From Acidobacteriaceae bacterium (GTDB lineage Bacteria > Acidobacteriota > Terriglobia > Terriglobales > SbA1), in the NCBI GenBank assembly GCA_019237515.1, contig JAFAGX010000464.1, forward strand, positions 1 through 6,529: DNA of 6,529 bases. The letters run 5' to 3'. This document shows positions 1 to 5,680 of the stretch, piece after piece. The translations under genes and the position numbers were made by a program. How positions within the stretch are numbered: the first letter of the stretch is position 1; every line of letters begins with the position of its first letter. The notes beneath the pieces are model-generated. The model did no database searches and had not been told where the DNA came from. It worked only from the letters and a program-made list of their open reading frames with translations.

Positions 1-826
1 TTACTCCCGAGCCGATTTTTCGAAAGTCGATTTCGCGTAAACCGATCACCTCCGCGGCAGTCCCGCAGACTAACACCTCGTCGGCGATATAGAGTTGATC
101 GCGCGAGATCGGCTGCTCAGTTACGGAGTAACCCAGGTCATACGCCAATGTGATTACAGTCTCGCGTGTAATGCCCTCGAGCACTTCCGCAGCTGGCGCA
201 GTCAGCAATTGCTTGCCTCGTACAACAAACAAATTTTCTCCAGTGCACTCGGCCACGTATCCCTGAGTGTCCAAAAGGATAGCTTCGTCAAATCCGAGCC
301 GCACCGATTCCGATTTAGCCAGAACTGAGTTCACATAGTTGCCACAGATTTTCGCTTTGCTCATGCTGGCGTTCACATGATGGCGGGTGAAGGAGGAAGT
401 ATTGGCGCGCACACCGCGCTCGAGCGCTTCTTTGCCGAGATATGAGTCCCATTTCCAGGCGGCAATGCCGACATGGGGTTTCCCCGTATCGATATTCAAA
501 TTCCATCCGCCTTCGGCAAGATAGACCACTGGCCGGATATAGCAGTCGGAGAACCCATTGGCGGCAATAACGGCCTGTACTCCTTCGGTCAACTGCTCCA
601 GGGAGAATGGAAGATCGCGCCATCCCAGAACGGCGGCGGAGTGCATGAGCCGCCGCATGTGATCTTTCAACCGAAACACGGCTGGACCGTGATCCGTTGC
701 ATAGCAGCGGATGCCTTCGAACACTCCGATTCCATAGTGCAAGCCTGCGGAGAGGAAGTGCAATGTCGCCTGTTGATAATTGACCAACTTACCGTTCATC
801 CAAACATACTGTGACTGGAAACCCAT
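1..826 (-). CDS. ilvE: Branched-chain amino acid aminotransferase, class IV PLP enzyme (3' end cut by window edge)
   Basis: Catalyses the reversible, PLP-dependent transfer of an amino group between glutamate and the 2-oxo acids of leucine, isoleucine and valine; cytoplasmic, last step of branched-chain amino acid synthesis. 275 residues are visible; E. coli IlvE has about 309, so roughly 30 C-terminal residues lie beyond base 1. Matches to IlvE run throughout: ALHYG/FEGIRCY-like block at residues 27-42, YIRP at 96-99, the Schiff-base lysine as K159 in AKICGNY, E193 in ECTGENLF (E. coli EGAGENLF), GITRE at 218-222, and ADEVLVCGTAAEV at 248-260. The ATG at 826 is chosen because AAGGAG lies 4 nt upstream and the N-terminus (YVWMNGKLV) aligns with family starts. 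A 58-codon ORF lies 75 bp upstream on the same strand and may be co-transcribed. The family is certain; the ilvE assignment over a D-amino-acid or ADC-lyase relative rests on the FEGIRCY and GTAAE blocks. Confidence 0.95.
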   Translation of the reverse strand, partial: MGFQSQYVWMNGKLVNYQQATLHFLSAGLHYGIGVFEGIRCYATDHGPAVFRLKDHMRRLMHSAAVLGWRDLPFSLEQLTEGVQAVIAANGFSDCYIRPVVYLAEGGWNLNIDTGKPHVGIAAWKWDSYLGKEALERGVRANTSSFTRHHVNASMSKAKICGNYVNSVLAKSESVRLGFDEAILLDTQGYVAECTGENLFVVRGKQLLTAPAAEVLEGITRETVITLAYDLGYSVTEQPISRDQLYIADEVLVCGTAAEVIGLREIDFRKIGSGV

Positions 827-830
827 GGTT

Positions 831-836
831 CTCCTT
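831..836 (-). promoter_or_regulatory. Ribosome binding site of ilvE
   Basis: On the minus strand the sequence AAGGAG is followed by AACC and then the ATG at 826. The spacing is short (4 nt) but the match to the anti-Shine-Dalgarno sequence is good, and it fixes the start of the aminotransferase. Confidence 0.7.
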
Positions 837-901
837 ATTGAGACAAAATTCTTCCCCGAAGCGGACCAGTGCTTTAAGTCTCGCCGGATGCGCGCCGATG
901 T

Positions 902-1078
902 CTAACAGCAAGCCCCATTCTGTTCGACAGGGCCATTCTCTTGTGGTCCAAGGCGCGCAGCAGCAAGTTCTTGCAGCAGCCGCTGAATCAGACGCTCCCG
1001 CCCGCCAATCATGTGCAATCCGCTTTCGCGCTGGTGATCGGCAAGCACCTTTTCCAGGCGTTCTCGCAGGTCATTCAT
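902..1078 (-). CDS. Small helical protein of unknown function, 58 aa, upstream of ilvE
   Basis: I do not recognise this protein. It begins MNDLRERLEKVLADH and ends in two cysteines (NGACC). Residues 1-42 are rich in Arg, Glu, Leu and Gln, with leucines spaced as in an amphipathic helix (RERLIQRLLQELAAA), so a small helical, possibly oligomerising, cytoplasmic protein is likely; no signal peptide or membrane segment is seen. A TTG in the same frame at 1093 is possible, but GAGGAG at 1091-1086 sits 7 nt before the ATG at 1078, and the TTG would overlap that site, so 1078 is preferred. It lies 75 bp upstream of ilvE on the same strand with no terminator between them, which suggests co-transcription. 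The good ribosome binding site and charge-patterned composition favour a real gene; its short length keeps confidence moderate. Confidence 0.5.
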   Translation of the reverse strand: MNDLRERLEKVLADHQRESGLHMIGGRERLIQRLLQELAAARLGPQENGPVEQNGACC

Positions 1079-1085
1079 AGCTTCA

Positions 1086-1091
1086 CTCCTC
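1086..1091 (-). promoter_or_regulatory. Ribosome binding site of the 58-aa ORF
   Basis: GAGGAG on the minus strand, 7 nt before the ATG at 1078. This spacing is close to ideal and decides the start over the in-frame TTG at 1093. Confidence 0.6.
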
Positions 1092-1110
1092 AACTTCTCC
1101 CTAAAAGTTC

Positions 1111-1143
1111 AAAAGCCATCATCTTTTCTGGATGATGGCCTTT
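1111..1143 (-). terminator. Terminator-like hairpin with U-tract, between the 67-aa ORF and the 58-aa ORF/ilvE
   Basis: Read on the minus strand, GCCATCATC pairs perfectly with GATGATGGC (9 bp, arms 1139-1131 and 1123-1115) around the 7-nt loop CAGAAAA. A run of T follows (TTTT, then GAAC, then TTTT). After one mismatch three more A-T pairs extend the base of the stem. It starts about 23 nt after the stop of the ORF at 1167-1370, so it may end that transcript. It also lies only about 37 nt before the start of the 58-aa ORF, leaving little room for a promoter in between. That makes an attenuator in the leader of the 58-aa ORF/ilvE an alternative reading (see findings). Confidence 0.6.
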
Positions 1144-1166
1144 AGGATCTCTCGATTTCGGCTACA

Positions 1167-1370
1167 TCATCCGCTGGCCTCATTTGTAATCAGGCCTGTA
1201 ATGGGGACGACGAGCAGGTTAAGCAGCAGCAACACCCCAGCTTTGCCGACCGATCCTGCGCCGAATTCTATTCTGGCAAACATGATTGCAACTATGGTGA
1301 GAAAGTGTCCGAATGATATTGCATACAGTTTGCCGCTGTCAATAATTGAATAGGCTCGGAAGTGGCCCAA
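1167..1370 (-). CDS. Short hydrophobic membrane protein, 67 aa; possibly a 5'-truncated gene remnant
   Basis: The ORF opens with TTG at 1370, with a weak AAGG 6 nt upstream, and encodes two hydrophobic stretches. These are roughly residues 16-33 (around FGHFLTIVAIMFARI) and 42-60 (AGVLLLLNLLVVPITGLI), so two membrane helices are likely. The spacing of the helices and the PITGLITNEA tail faintly recall the C-terminal half of the MnhG/MrpG subunit of Mrp-type Na+/H+ antiporters, but I cannot confirm this. The frame stays open upstream of 1370 until a TGA that is formed by the outer end of the inverted repeat at 1391-1506, so the start of a longer gene may have been lost when that element arrived. 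A good terminator-like hairpin follows the stop. Either a small real gene or a fragment. Confidence 0.35.
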   Translation of the reverse strand: MGHFRAYSIIDSGKLYAISFGHFLTIVAIMFARIEFGAGSVGKAGVLLLLNLLVVPITGLITNEASG

Positions 1371-1390
1371 TTTAAACCTTCCAAGGTGGC

Positions 1391-1506
1391 GTCATCCCGA
1401 GCGAAGCTGTTTTTCAGGCGCAGCGAGGCATCTCGCGTGCGCGGCATCTGATCGTCCCCGCGAGATTCCTCGCCCAGCTGGTGAAAGCGCGGGGCTTCGG
1501 AATGAC
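1391..1506. repeat. Intergenic inverted-repeat element (REP/MITE-like), 116 bp
   Basis: The outer ends GTCATCCCGAGCGAAG (1391-1406) and CTTCGGAATGAC (1495-1506) are imperfect inverted repeats. Inside, GCGAGGCATCTCGCG (1423-1437) is the reverse complement of CGCGAGATTCCTCGC (1459-1473) with one mismatch in 15. The whole unit can fold into a long cruciform. There is no coding capacity of note. From memory, intergenic elements with these GTCATCCCGAGCGAAG...GGAATGAC ends occur in many copies in Acidobacteriota genomes; copy number here cannot be judged from one window. No clear target-site duplication is visible. Confidence 0.7.
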
Positions 1507-1521
1507 CTCTGCACTGTGCAA

Positions 1522-1560
1522 TTCAAATTGAGCGACGACCATAGGCTCGCATCAATTGAA
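1522..1560. other. Imperfect hairpin downstream of the helical-repeat gene
   Basis: Arms 1522-1535 and 1547-1560 pair as TTCAA/TTGAA, TTGA/TCAA and GCGA/TCGC, interrupted by one bulged A on each side, around an 11-nt loop. On the minus strand it starts 41 nt after the stop codon at 1602. It could help end or protect that transcript, but no U-tract follows, so it is not called a terminator. Confidence 0.3.
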
Positions 1561-1601
1561 AATCATTTGTCGCGAGGAGCTGTTGGCACTTCTGACGGCG
1601 G

Positions 1602-2333
1602 TTACAAGTATTCCTTGAGGATAGCGTCCTTTACTGCTTGAGCCAGAGGAGAGTCTTGCAATAACTCGCTTAATTGCGACCTTGAAAATGACTGGGCGAA
1701 TTCTTTCAGGAATTCTATTGGTGTCTTTTCATCACGCAGCAGAGCAATCCTGATCTCACGCCGCAACGACCATTTCGGATGCTCGCAAACGGCATGCACC
1801 AGTGCCGCCATCGAGCGCGGGGACAGTAATCTTTTGATAATGACAGCTTCGGTGAGATGTGGATTTTCCAGCGCGGTTCGGACCACGCGAGATTCCTGAT
1901 CGTGCAGCAGCGCACCTGCAACTCGCACCGAAGCTCGCCGCGCTAAGGACATTCGCTCACCCGATGAGAGCGACTCCAGGCGCTTGATGAGCGCTTCCTC
2001 CGCTGCCGCCTTTATATCGCCGGCAGTTGCAGGAGTGAGCGCTACTTTCATGAGGTCGAACGTAAACAATTGGCGCAGCAAAGAGATCGAAATGTATCGC
2101 GGTGTTTTTGGATGTGCGACAATCGCCAGCTTCACTTTACGGTTGCTCACCAGTGCTGAATTTTTGCTGAACTCTTCGATAATCTCCGGCAATGTGTCGT
2201 TTCTTTGAAGCAGGGCGAGAGCAAGATCTTCAGTCAGAGCAGGATCGGCTGCAACACTTGCAGACCTTTCAGGTGAAGATCCGCGGACAGTTTCAACATC
2301 GGCGAGAGGGTCGTTCGGGTCTTCAGTGGGCAC
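1602..2333 (-). CDS. Alpha-helical repeat protein (HEAT/leucine-rich-variant-like), 243 aa, unknown function
   Basis: Not a named family that I can assign. After an acidic, low-complexity N-terminus (residues 1-30) the protein is helical, with a recurring pattern of a hydrophobic helix ending in a polar or proline turn: VKLAIVAHPKTP (67-78), VRVAGALLHDQE (136-147), VVRTALENPHLT (150-161), LVHAVCEHPKWS (178-189) and IRIALLRDEKTP (194-205). This resembles leucine-rich-variant or HEAT-type solenoids, which usually serve as protein-binding scaffolds. No signal peptide, membrane segment or catalytic motif is seen. GTG at 2333 is preferred, with GGA 7 nt upstream; it overlaps the end of the upstream kinase gene by 11 bp, implying translational coupling. 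In-frame alternatives are TTG at 2393 and a CTG at 2345 that lies 6 nt after an AAGGAG. Function by context only: a possible partner of the kinase. Confidence 0.85.
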   Translation of the reverse strand: MPTEDPNDPLADVETVRGSSPERSASVAADPALTEDLALALLQRNDTLPEIIEEFSKNSALVSNRKVKLAIVAHPKTPRYISISLLRQLFTFDLMKVALTPATAGDIKAAAEEALIKRLESLSSGERMSLARRASVRVAGALLHDQESRVVRTALENPHLTEAVIIKRLLSPRSMAALVHAVCEHPKWSLRREIRIALLRDEKTPIEFLKEFAQSFSRSQLSELLQDSPLAQAVKDAILKEYL

Positions 2334-3249
2334 TGGCGCTTCCAGCGTTTGCTCCTTTTCGAGCGATTTCCAAGGCTCCAAGCACGGGCTCAACGATGGT
2401 TTGGTTCGCCAAAATTTTCGGATGACTCAAACGCAATTGATTGTAAAAAACTTGCCGCACAAGTGCAGCGTTACCGAAGACCCCTCCAGCCAGGGCCACT
2501 CGCACATCTTCTTTATTGGCGAACAAGCGGGAAATCACCGTCCTGGCCAACCGCGCCAGTTCCCTTCCCGCTCGCGTTAGCACGTCCCGAGCCACCACAT
2601 CATTGTGATCAGCAGCCGCGACAGCAATTGGAAGCAATCTGGCGAAATCTGCCGTTGGCGACGCGTTGGCTGCCATAACCATCTGCTCAAAACTATCAAT
2701 GCGCCAAGCCTTCAAGATTTCTGTTATCACTTCGACTTTCTGCCCTTCATCGTTTGCGCGCATGGCTTGACTTACGACCGCGCGCCCGATCCAATGGGCG
2801 GAGCCTTCATCGGAAATGGCGAATCCCCAGCCGCCAGCCCGCGCTGTTTCGCCGGCTCGATTACGGCCATAGGCGATCGATCCAGTACCCGCAATCACAA
2901 TGACTCCCGGCTCAGATCCGAAGGCCGCCTCCAACGCGATCACCATGTCTCCGACAATCTCGATGTCACCCTGGACCACATTCAACAAGATTCTCCGCAC
3001 CTGGTCCGCGGTTTCAGAGCGGGCGCCTCCTGCCACTCCAATACAGCTGCATTGAATTTTCGAGAGCTCGATTTTTGCCTCAGAACAGGCCTGCTTGATT
3101 GCCGCAGTGATGGCATCCTCGGCGTTGCGCTCTCCTACGCGAACGAGGTTGCTAGGGCCTGCTTCACCCCGCCCCAGAACAGAATTGTCATCGCCGACAA
3201 CGCAGCGTGTCGTGCTGCCGCCGCCATCGATTCCGAGAAAGAAGCTCAC
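2323..3249 (-). CDS. BadF/BadG/BcrA/BcrD-type ATPase, N-acetylglucosamine-kinase-like sugar kinase, 308 aa
   Basis: An actin-like-fold (ASKHA) kinase that should phosphorylate a sugar or amino sugar with ATP in the cytoplasm. Visible motifs in order: phosphate-1 loop DGGGSTTR (8-15), GVAGGAR (71-77), likely catalytic Asp101 in VGDMVIAL (human NAGK has a TDA at this point), phosphate-2 GTGS (121-124), GGWG (139-142) and DEGSAHWIG (147-155) as in NAGK (GGWG, GDEGSAYWI), and the adenosine motif AGGVFGN (254-260). Length fits the NAGK-like branch, not the larger benzoyl-CoA or 2-hydroxyacyl-CoA dehydratase activators, and the cysteines that bind the Fe-S cluster in those activators are absent. 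Start is GTG at 3249, placing the phosphate loop at residue 8 as expected; no strong ribosome binding site is seen. It overlaps the downstream repeat protein and is divergent from a symporter. The exact substrate (GlcNAc, MurNAc, glucosamine or other) is not decidable. Confidence 0.9.
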   Translation of the reverse strand: MSFFLGIDGGGSTTRCVVGDDNSVLGRGEAGPSNLVRVGERNAEDAITAAIKQACSEAKIELSKIQCSCIGVAGGARSETADQVRRILLNVVQGDIEIVGDMVIALEAAFGSEPGVIVIAGTGSIAYGRNRAGETARAGGWGFAISDEGSAHWIGRAVVSQAMRANDEGQKVEVITEILKAWRIDSFEQMVMAANASPTADFARLLPIAVAAADHNDVVARDVLTRAGRELARLARTVISRLFANKEDVRVALAGGVFGNAALVRQVFYNQLRLSHPKILANQTIVEPVLGALEIARKGANAGSASAH

Positions 3250-3381
3250 GCAGCTAGTTCTACCACAGCGATTTGGCTGCGAGTGTTCATTGATTTTCGG
3301 TGTTGCGTCTTGACCAGCTAGATTCCCCTTGCCGATGCATCACGAATGAACGCGCAAATCCGGGTAGGCTGGGCACTGAAC
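3250..3381. promoter_or_regulatory. Divergent intergenic region between kinase and symporter
   Basis: The only space that can hold promoters for the kinase operon (leftwards) and for the symporter (rightwards). It shrinks to 96 bp if the symporter starts at 3346. A plus-strand TTGACC at 3310-3315 is a plausible -35 box, but no convincing -10 box lies 16-18 bp further on. No clear palindromic operator was seen. The call rests on gene arrangement. Confidence 0.4.
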
Positions 3382-4827
3382 ATGGGGCTGAACTTTCTCG
3401 ACCTGGCGATCATTGTTCTATATCTCGCCGGAGTCACCCTTTTTGGTTTGAGATTTCGAAAGCGACAACGCTCGCTTCGCGATTACTTTCTGGCCGACCG
3501 CAACATTCCCTGGTGGGCCATCGCACTTTCCATTGTGGCCGCCGAAACCAGCACTCTCACGATCATCAGCATTCCCGGTCTTGCGTATGACACGAATTTC
3601 ACCTTTCTCCAGGTCGTACTCGGATACCTGCTTGGCCGAGTCATCATCAGCTTCGTGCTGCTGCCTCATTATTTTCGTGGAGACCTTTATACCGCTTCTC
3701 AGTTAATCGAAAAACGATTTGGTTCGGCATTGCGATCTCTCACGGCGGGGCTGTTTCTAGTGACTCGTGCCGCCGCCGAGGGTGTTCGCGTCTATGCAGT
3801 TTCCATCGTAGTGGCGTTGGCCTTCGGCACTGGCGAGATCGCTTCTATCGCGATCATCACTGCGCTTACGCTTATCTATACATTCGAGGGCGGATTGGCG
3901 GCAGTGATCTGGACCGATGTCGTGCAAACAGTCATTTATGTCAGCGGAACTCTCGTTGGATTGTTTATGATTTTCCGGCTGGTTCCCGGTGGTTGGCCGG
4001 CCATTCGTGCCATCGCGGAGCACGCCGGGAAATTTCAGGTCTTCGACTTCGCACCAGATTTCTGGCGACCGTACACTTTTTGGGCAGGTCTTCTTGGCGG
4101 AGCGTTCTTAACCACGGCCAGCCACGGCACTGACCAATTAATTGTTCAACGACTACTGGCCGCGCGTAACCAACGACAATCCGTAACTGCATTGCTCTCG
4201 AGCGGCATAGCAATTTTTTTCCAGTTCGCTCTCTTCCTGCTGATCGGGGTCATGCTGTTTGTGTACTATCGCAGTGCTTCATCCACGTTCGGCCGCGCGG
4301 ATCGAATTTTTCCGACATTCATCGTGACCCGGATGCCACATGGGATTTCCGGTTTGCTGATCGCGGCAATCCTCGCCGCCGCTATGTCGAACTTGAGTGC
4401 GGCGCTGAACGCGCTGGCTTCGACTTCGATCATTGATTTTTACTTGCGACGCAAGCCACAGACCGACGAGAAGCGGCAGGTGCGGCTGTCGCGGTTCGCC
4501 ACGTTAGTGTGGGCAATGGTTCTGTTGGGAATTGCTGTTATTTCTCTGCACAAAGTGGGGCGCGTGGTCGAAGTCGGGCTACAGATTGCATCCGTAGCTT
4601 ATGGCGGATTACTCGGCGTTTTTCTTTTGGGAGTCCTGACCCGTAATGCGAATCAGCGTGGAGCAATGCTGGGGATGCTGTGCGGCTTCAGCATTGAGCT
4701 TTATATCTGGTTGGGCACTCGCATTCCCTGGACCTGGTATGTGCTGATCGGAACTATTGTGACCTTCTCGGTTGGATATGCTACAAGCGTTTTACTCGCT
4801 GCCCTGAAACTTGCAAAGCAAAATTAA
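3382..4827 (+). CDS. Sodium:solute symporter (SSS/SLC5 family), 481 aa
   Basis: An inner-membrane Na+-coupled transporter with about 13 hydrophobic helices. Landmarks counted from the ATG at 3382: first helix LDLAIIVLYLAGVTLFGL (6-23), DYFLADRNIPWW (34-45) with following SIVAAETSTLT as in SSS helix 2, the family signature region FEGGLAAVIWTDVVQTVIY (168-186), and SHGTDQLIVQRLLAARNQRQS, typical of the loop after helix 7. ATG 3382 is preferred because SSS proteins of this branch begin a few residues before helix 1. An in-frame ATG at 3346 would add 12 residues (MNAQIRVGWALN); neither start has a good ribosome binding site. Its substrate cannot be read from sequence; the divergent N-acetylglucosamine-kinase-like gene suggests a sugar or amino sugar. 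The downstream secreted-protein gene begins 72 bp later on the same strand. Confidence 0.93.
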   Translation: MGLNFLDLAIIVLYLAGVTLFGLRFRKRQRSLRDYFLADRNIPWWAIALSIVAAETSTLTIISIPGLAYDTNFTFLQVVLGYLLGRVIISFVLLPHYFRGDLYTASQLIEKRFGSALRSLTAGLFLVTRAAAEGVRVYAVSIVVALAFGTGEIASIAIITALTLIYTFEGGLAAVIWTDVVQTVIYVSGTLVGLFMIFRLVPGGWPAIRAIAEHAGKFQVFDFAPDFWRPYTFWAGLLGGAFLTTASHGTDQLIVQRLLAARNQRQSVTALLSSGIAIFFQFALFLLIGVMLFVYYRSASSTFGRADRIFPTFIVTRMPHGISGLLIAAILAAAMSNLSAALNALASTSIIDFYLRRKPQTDEKRQVRLSRFATLVWAMVLLGIAVISLHKVGRVVEVGLQIASVAYGGLLGVFLLGVLTRNANQRGAMLGMLCGFSIELYIWLGTRIPWTWYVLIGTIVTFSVGYATSVLLAALKLAKQN

Positions 4828-4899
4828 TCTTTGCTCTCTTGCTAACCGTGCCTCGCCTCAAGCAGTCCATAAAAGCTGTCAAATACGGACAGCAAAAAT

Positions 4900-5478
4900 T
4901 TGCTCGCGTTTCTATTGTGCGGTTTGTCGATGGCAACGTTGTCTCGTTTCTCCAGTGCACAGCAGAGTCCCGCAGAGGGCCACGATTCTTCGCACGATGG
5001 GCAGCACGATTTTGATTTCGAGGCCGGCACATGGAAAATTCACCTCAAACGGCTGGTGCACCCGCTGACCGGTTCCAAGGAGTGGGTTGAATTCGATGGC
5101 ACAAGCGCTACTCGCAAAGTTTGGGATGGCCGCGCATGGCTCGAGGAATTTGAAACGAGTGGCGCAACGGGTCACGTCGAAGGCTTAACCTTGCGGTTGT
5201 ACAACCCCGAATCGCACCAATGGAGCCTTTATTGGGCGAACAGCAGAAATGGGATTTTGGCGCAACCGACGATTGGCGAGTTCAAGAATGGAGTTGGTGA
5301 ATTCTTCGATCAGGAACCATTCAACGGCCGCTCGATCTTTGTGCGGTATGTGTGGTCGGAAATCACTCCCAATTCAGCTCACTTTGAACAGTCATTCTCG
5401 GACGACGGCGGCAAAACGTGGGAGGTCAATTGGATTACGGACCAGACGCGTGTGGGGTCGGATCCGACGAAGAAATGA
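4900..5478 (+). CDS. Secreted or periplasmic DUF1579/lipocalin-like protein, 192 aa
   Basis: The N-terminus is a probable signal peptide: hydrophobic core LAFLLCGLSMATL (2-14) and a likely cut after SSA at residue 20 (before QQSPAEG). The mature part is a His/Asp-rich linker (28-37), then a beta-rich domain starting DFDFEAGTWKIHLKRL (37-52) and containing EWVEFDGTSATRKVWDG (61-77) and FSDDGGKTWEVNW (166-178). The opening D-F-x-x-G-x-W and the sequence ending in a W-rich strand are like DUF1579-type proteins, predicted lipocalin-like barrels of unknown role. Start is TTG at 4900 with a weak GGA 10 nt upstream; ATG at 4930 is the first ATG but would destroy the signal peptide, and the frame is closed by TAA at 4870. 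The signal lacks the usual lysine or arginine before its core, so a start slightly further upstream (for example CTG 4876) is not excluded. Confidence 0.8.
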   Translation: MLAFLLCGLSMATLSRFSSAQQSPAEGHDSSHDGQHDFDFEAGTWKIHLKRLVHPLTGSKEWVEFDGTSATRKVWDGRAWLEEFETSGATGHVEGLTLRLYNPESHQWSLYWANSRNGILAQPTIGEFKNGVGEFFDQEPFNGRSIFVRYVWSEITPNSAHFEQSFSDDGGKTWEVNWITDQTRVGSDPTKK

Positions 5479-5643
5479 GATAACAGATGCCGATGCGCCG
5501 CCGTTTTGCTGGAAATCTTACAACGAGATGACAATTCCCTGGCGCGCGGAGGATACGATTCATGGGCTGGGTTCCCTCCGCTGTGATTGGGTTGCCAGAC
5601 GTGGCTATGCCCTTCCTTCCGCGGCATCCAGCGCTAACTTGAT

Positions 5644-5673
5644 GGGCAGCGCGAGCTGGCGGAGGCGCTGCCC
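5644..5673. other. Strong GC-rich hairpin in the convergent intergenic region
   Basis: GGGCAGCGC (5644-5652) and GCGCTGCCC (5665-5673) form a perfect 9-bp stem with a 12-nt loop. It lies 8 bp past the stop codon of the minus-strand glycosylase and about 166 bp after the plus-strand secreted-protein gene. It could act as a transcript end or RNA-stability element for either, but neither strand shows a U-tract after it, so it is not called an intrinsic terminator. The rest of 5479-5680 holds no gene I can support. Confidence 0.5.
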
Positions 5674-5680
5674 GTCCTCG

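Noticed and set aside
473..814. Plus-strand open frame of 113 codons across the aminotransferase gene
   Set aside because: It lies entirely opposite ilvE, whose minus-strand frame matches IlvE along its whole length; the plus-strand translation shows no family motif.
2323..3249. Kinase as an activator of 2-hydroxyacyl-CoA dehydratase or benzoyl-CoA reductase (the original BadF/BcrD role)
   Set aside because: The cysteines that hold the Fe-S cluster in those activators are missing, and the GGWG and DEGSAHWIG motifs match N-acetylglucosamine kinase instead.
2605..3321. Plus-strand open frame of 238 codons opposite the kinase gene
   Set aside because: Antisense shadow of a gene with clear ASKHA kinase motifs on the minus strand; its translation has no recognisable domain.
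3310..3339. TTGACC as part of a sigma-70 promoter for the symporter
   Set aside because: The -35-like box is good, but the hexamers 16-18 bp downstream match TATAAT at only about two positions, so a full promoter cannot be claimed.
4817..4835. AGCAAA/TTTGCT hairpin over the symporter stop codon as a terminator
   Set aside because: Only six mostly A-T pairs, overlapping the coding end, with no U-tract after it; too weak to call.
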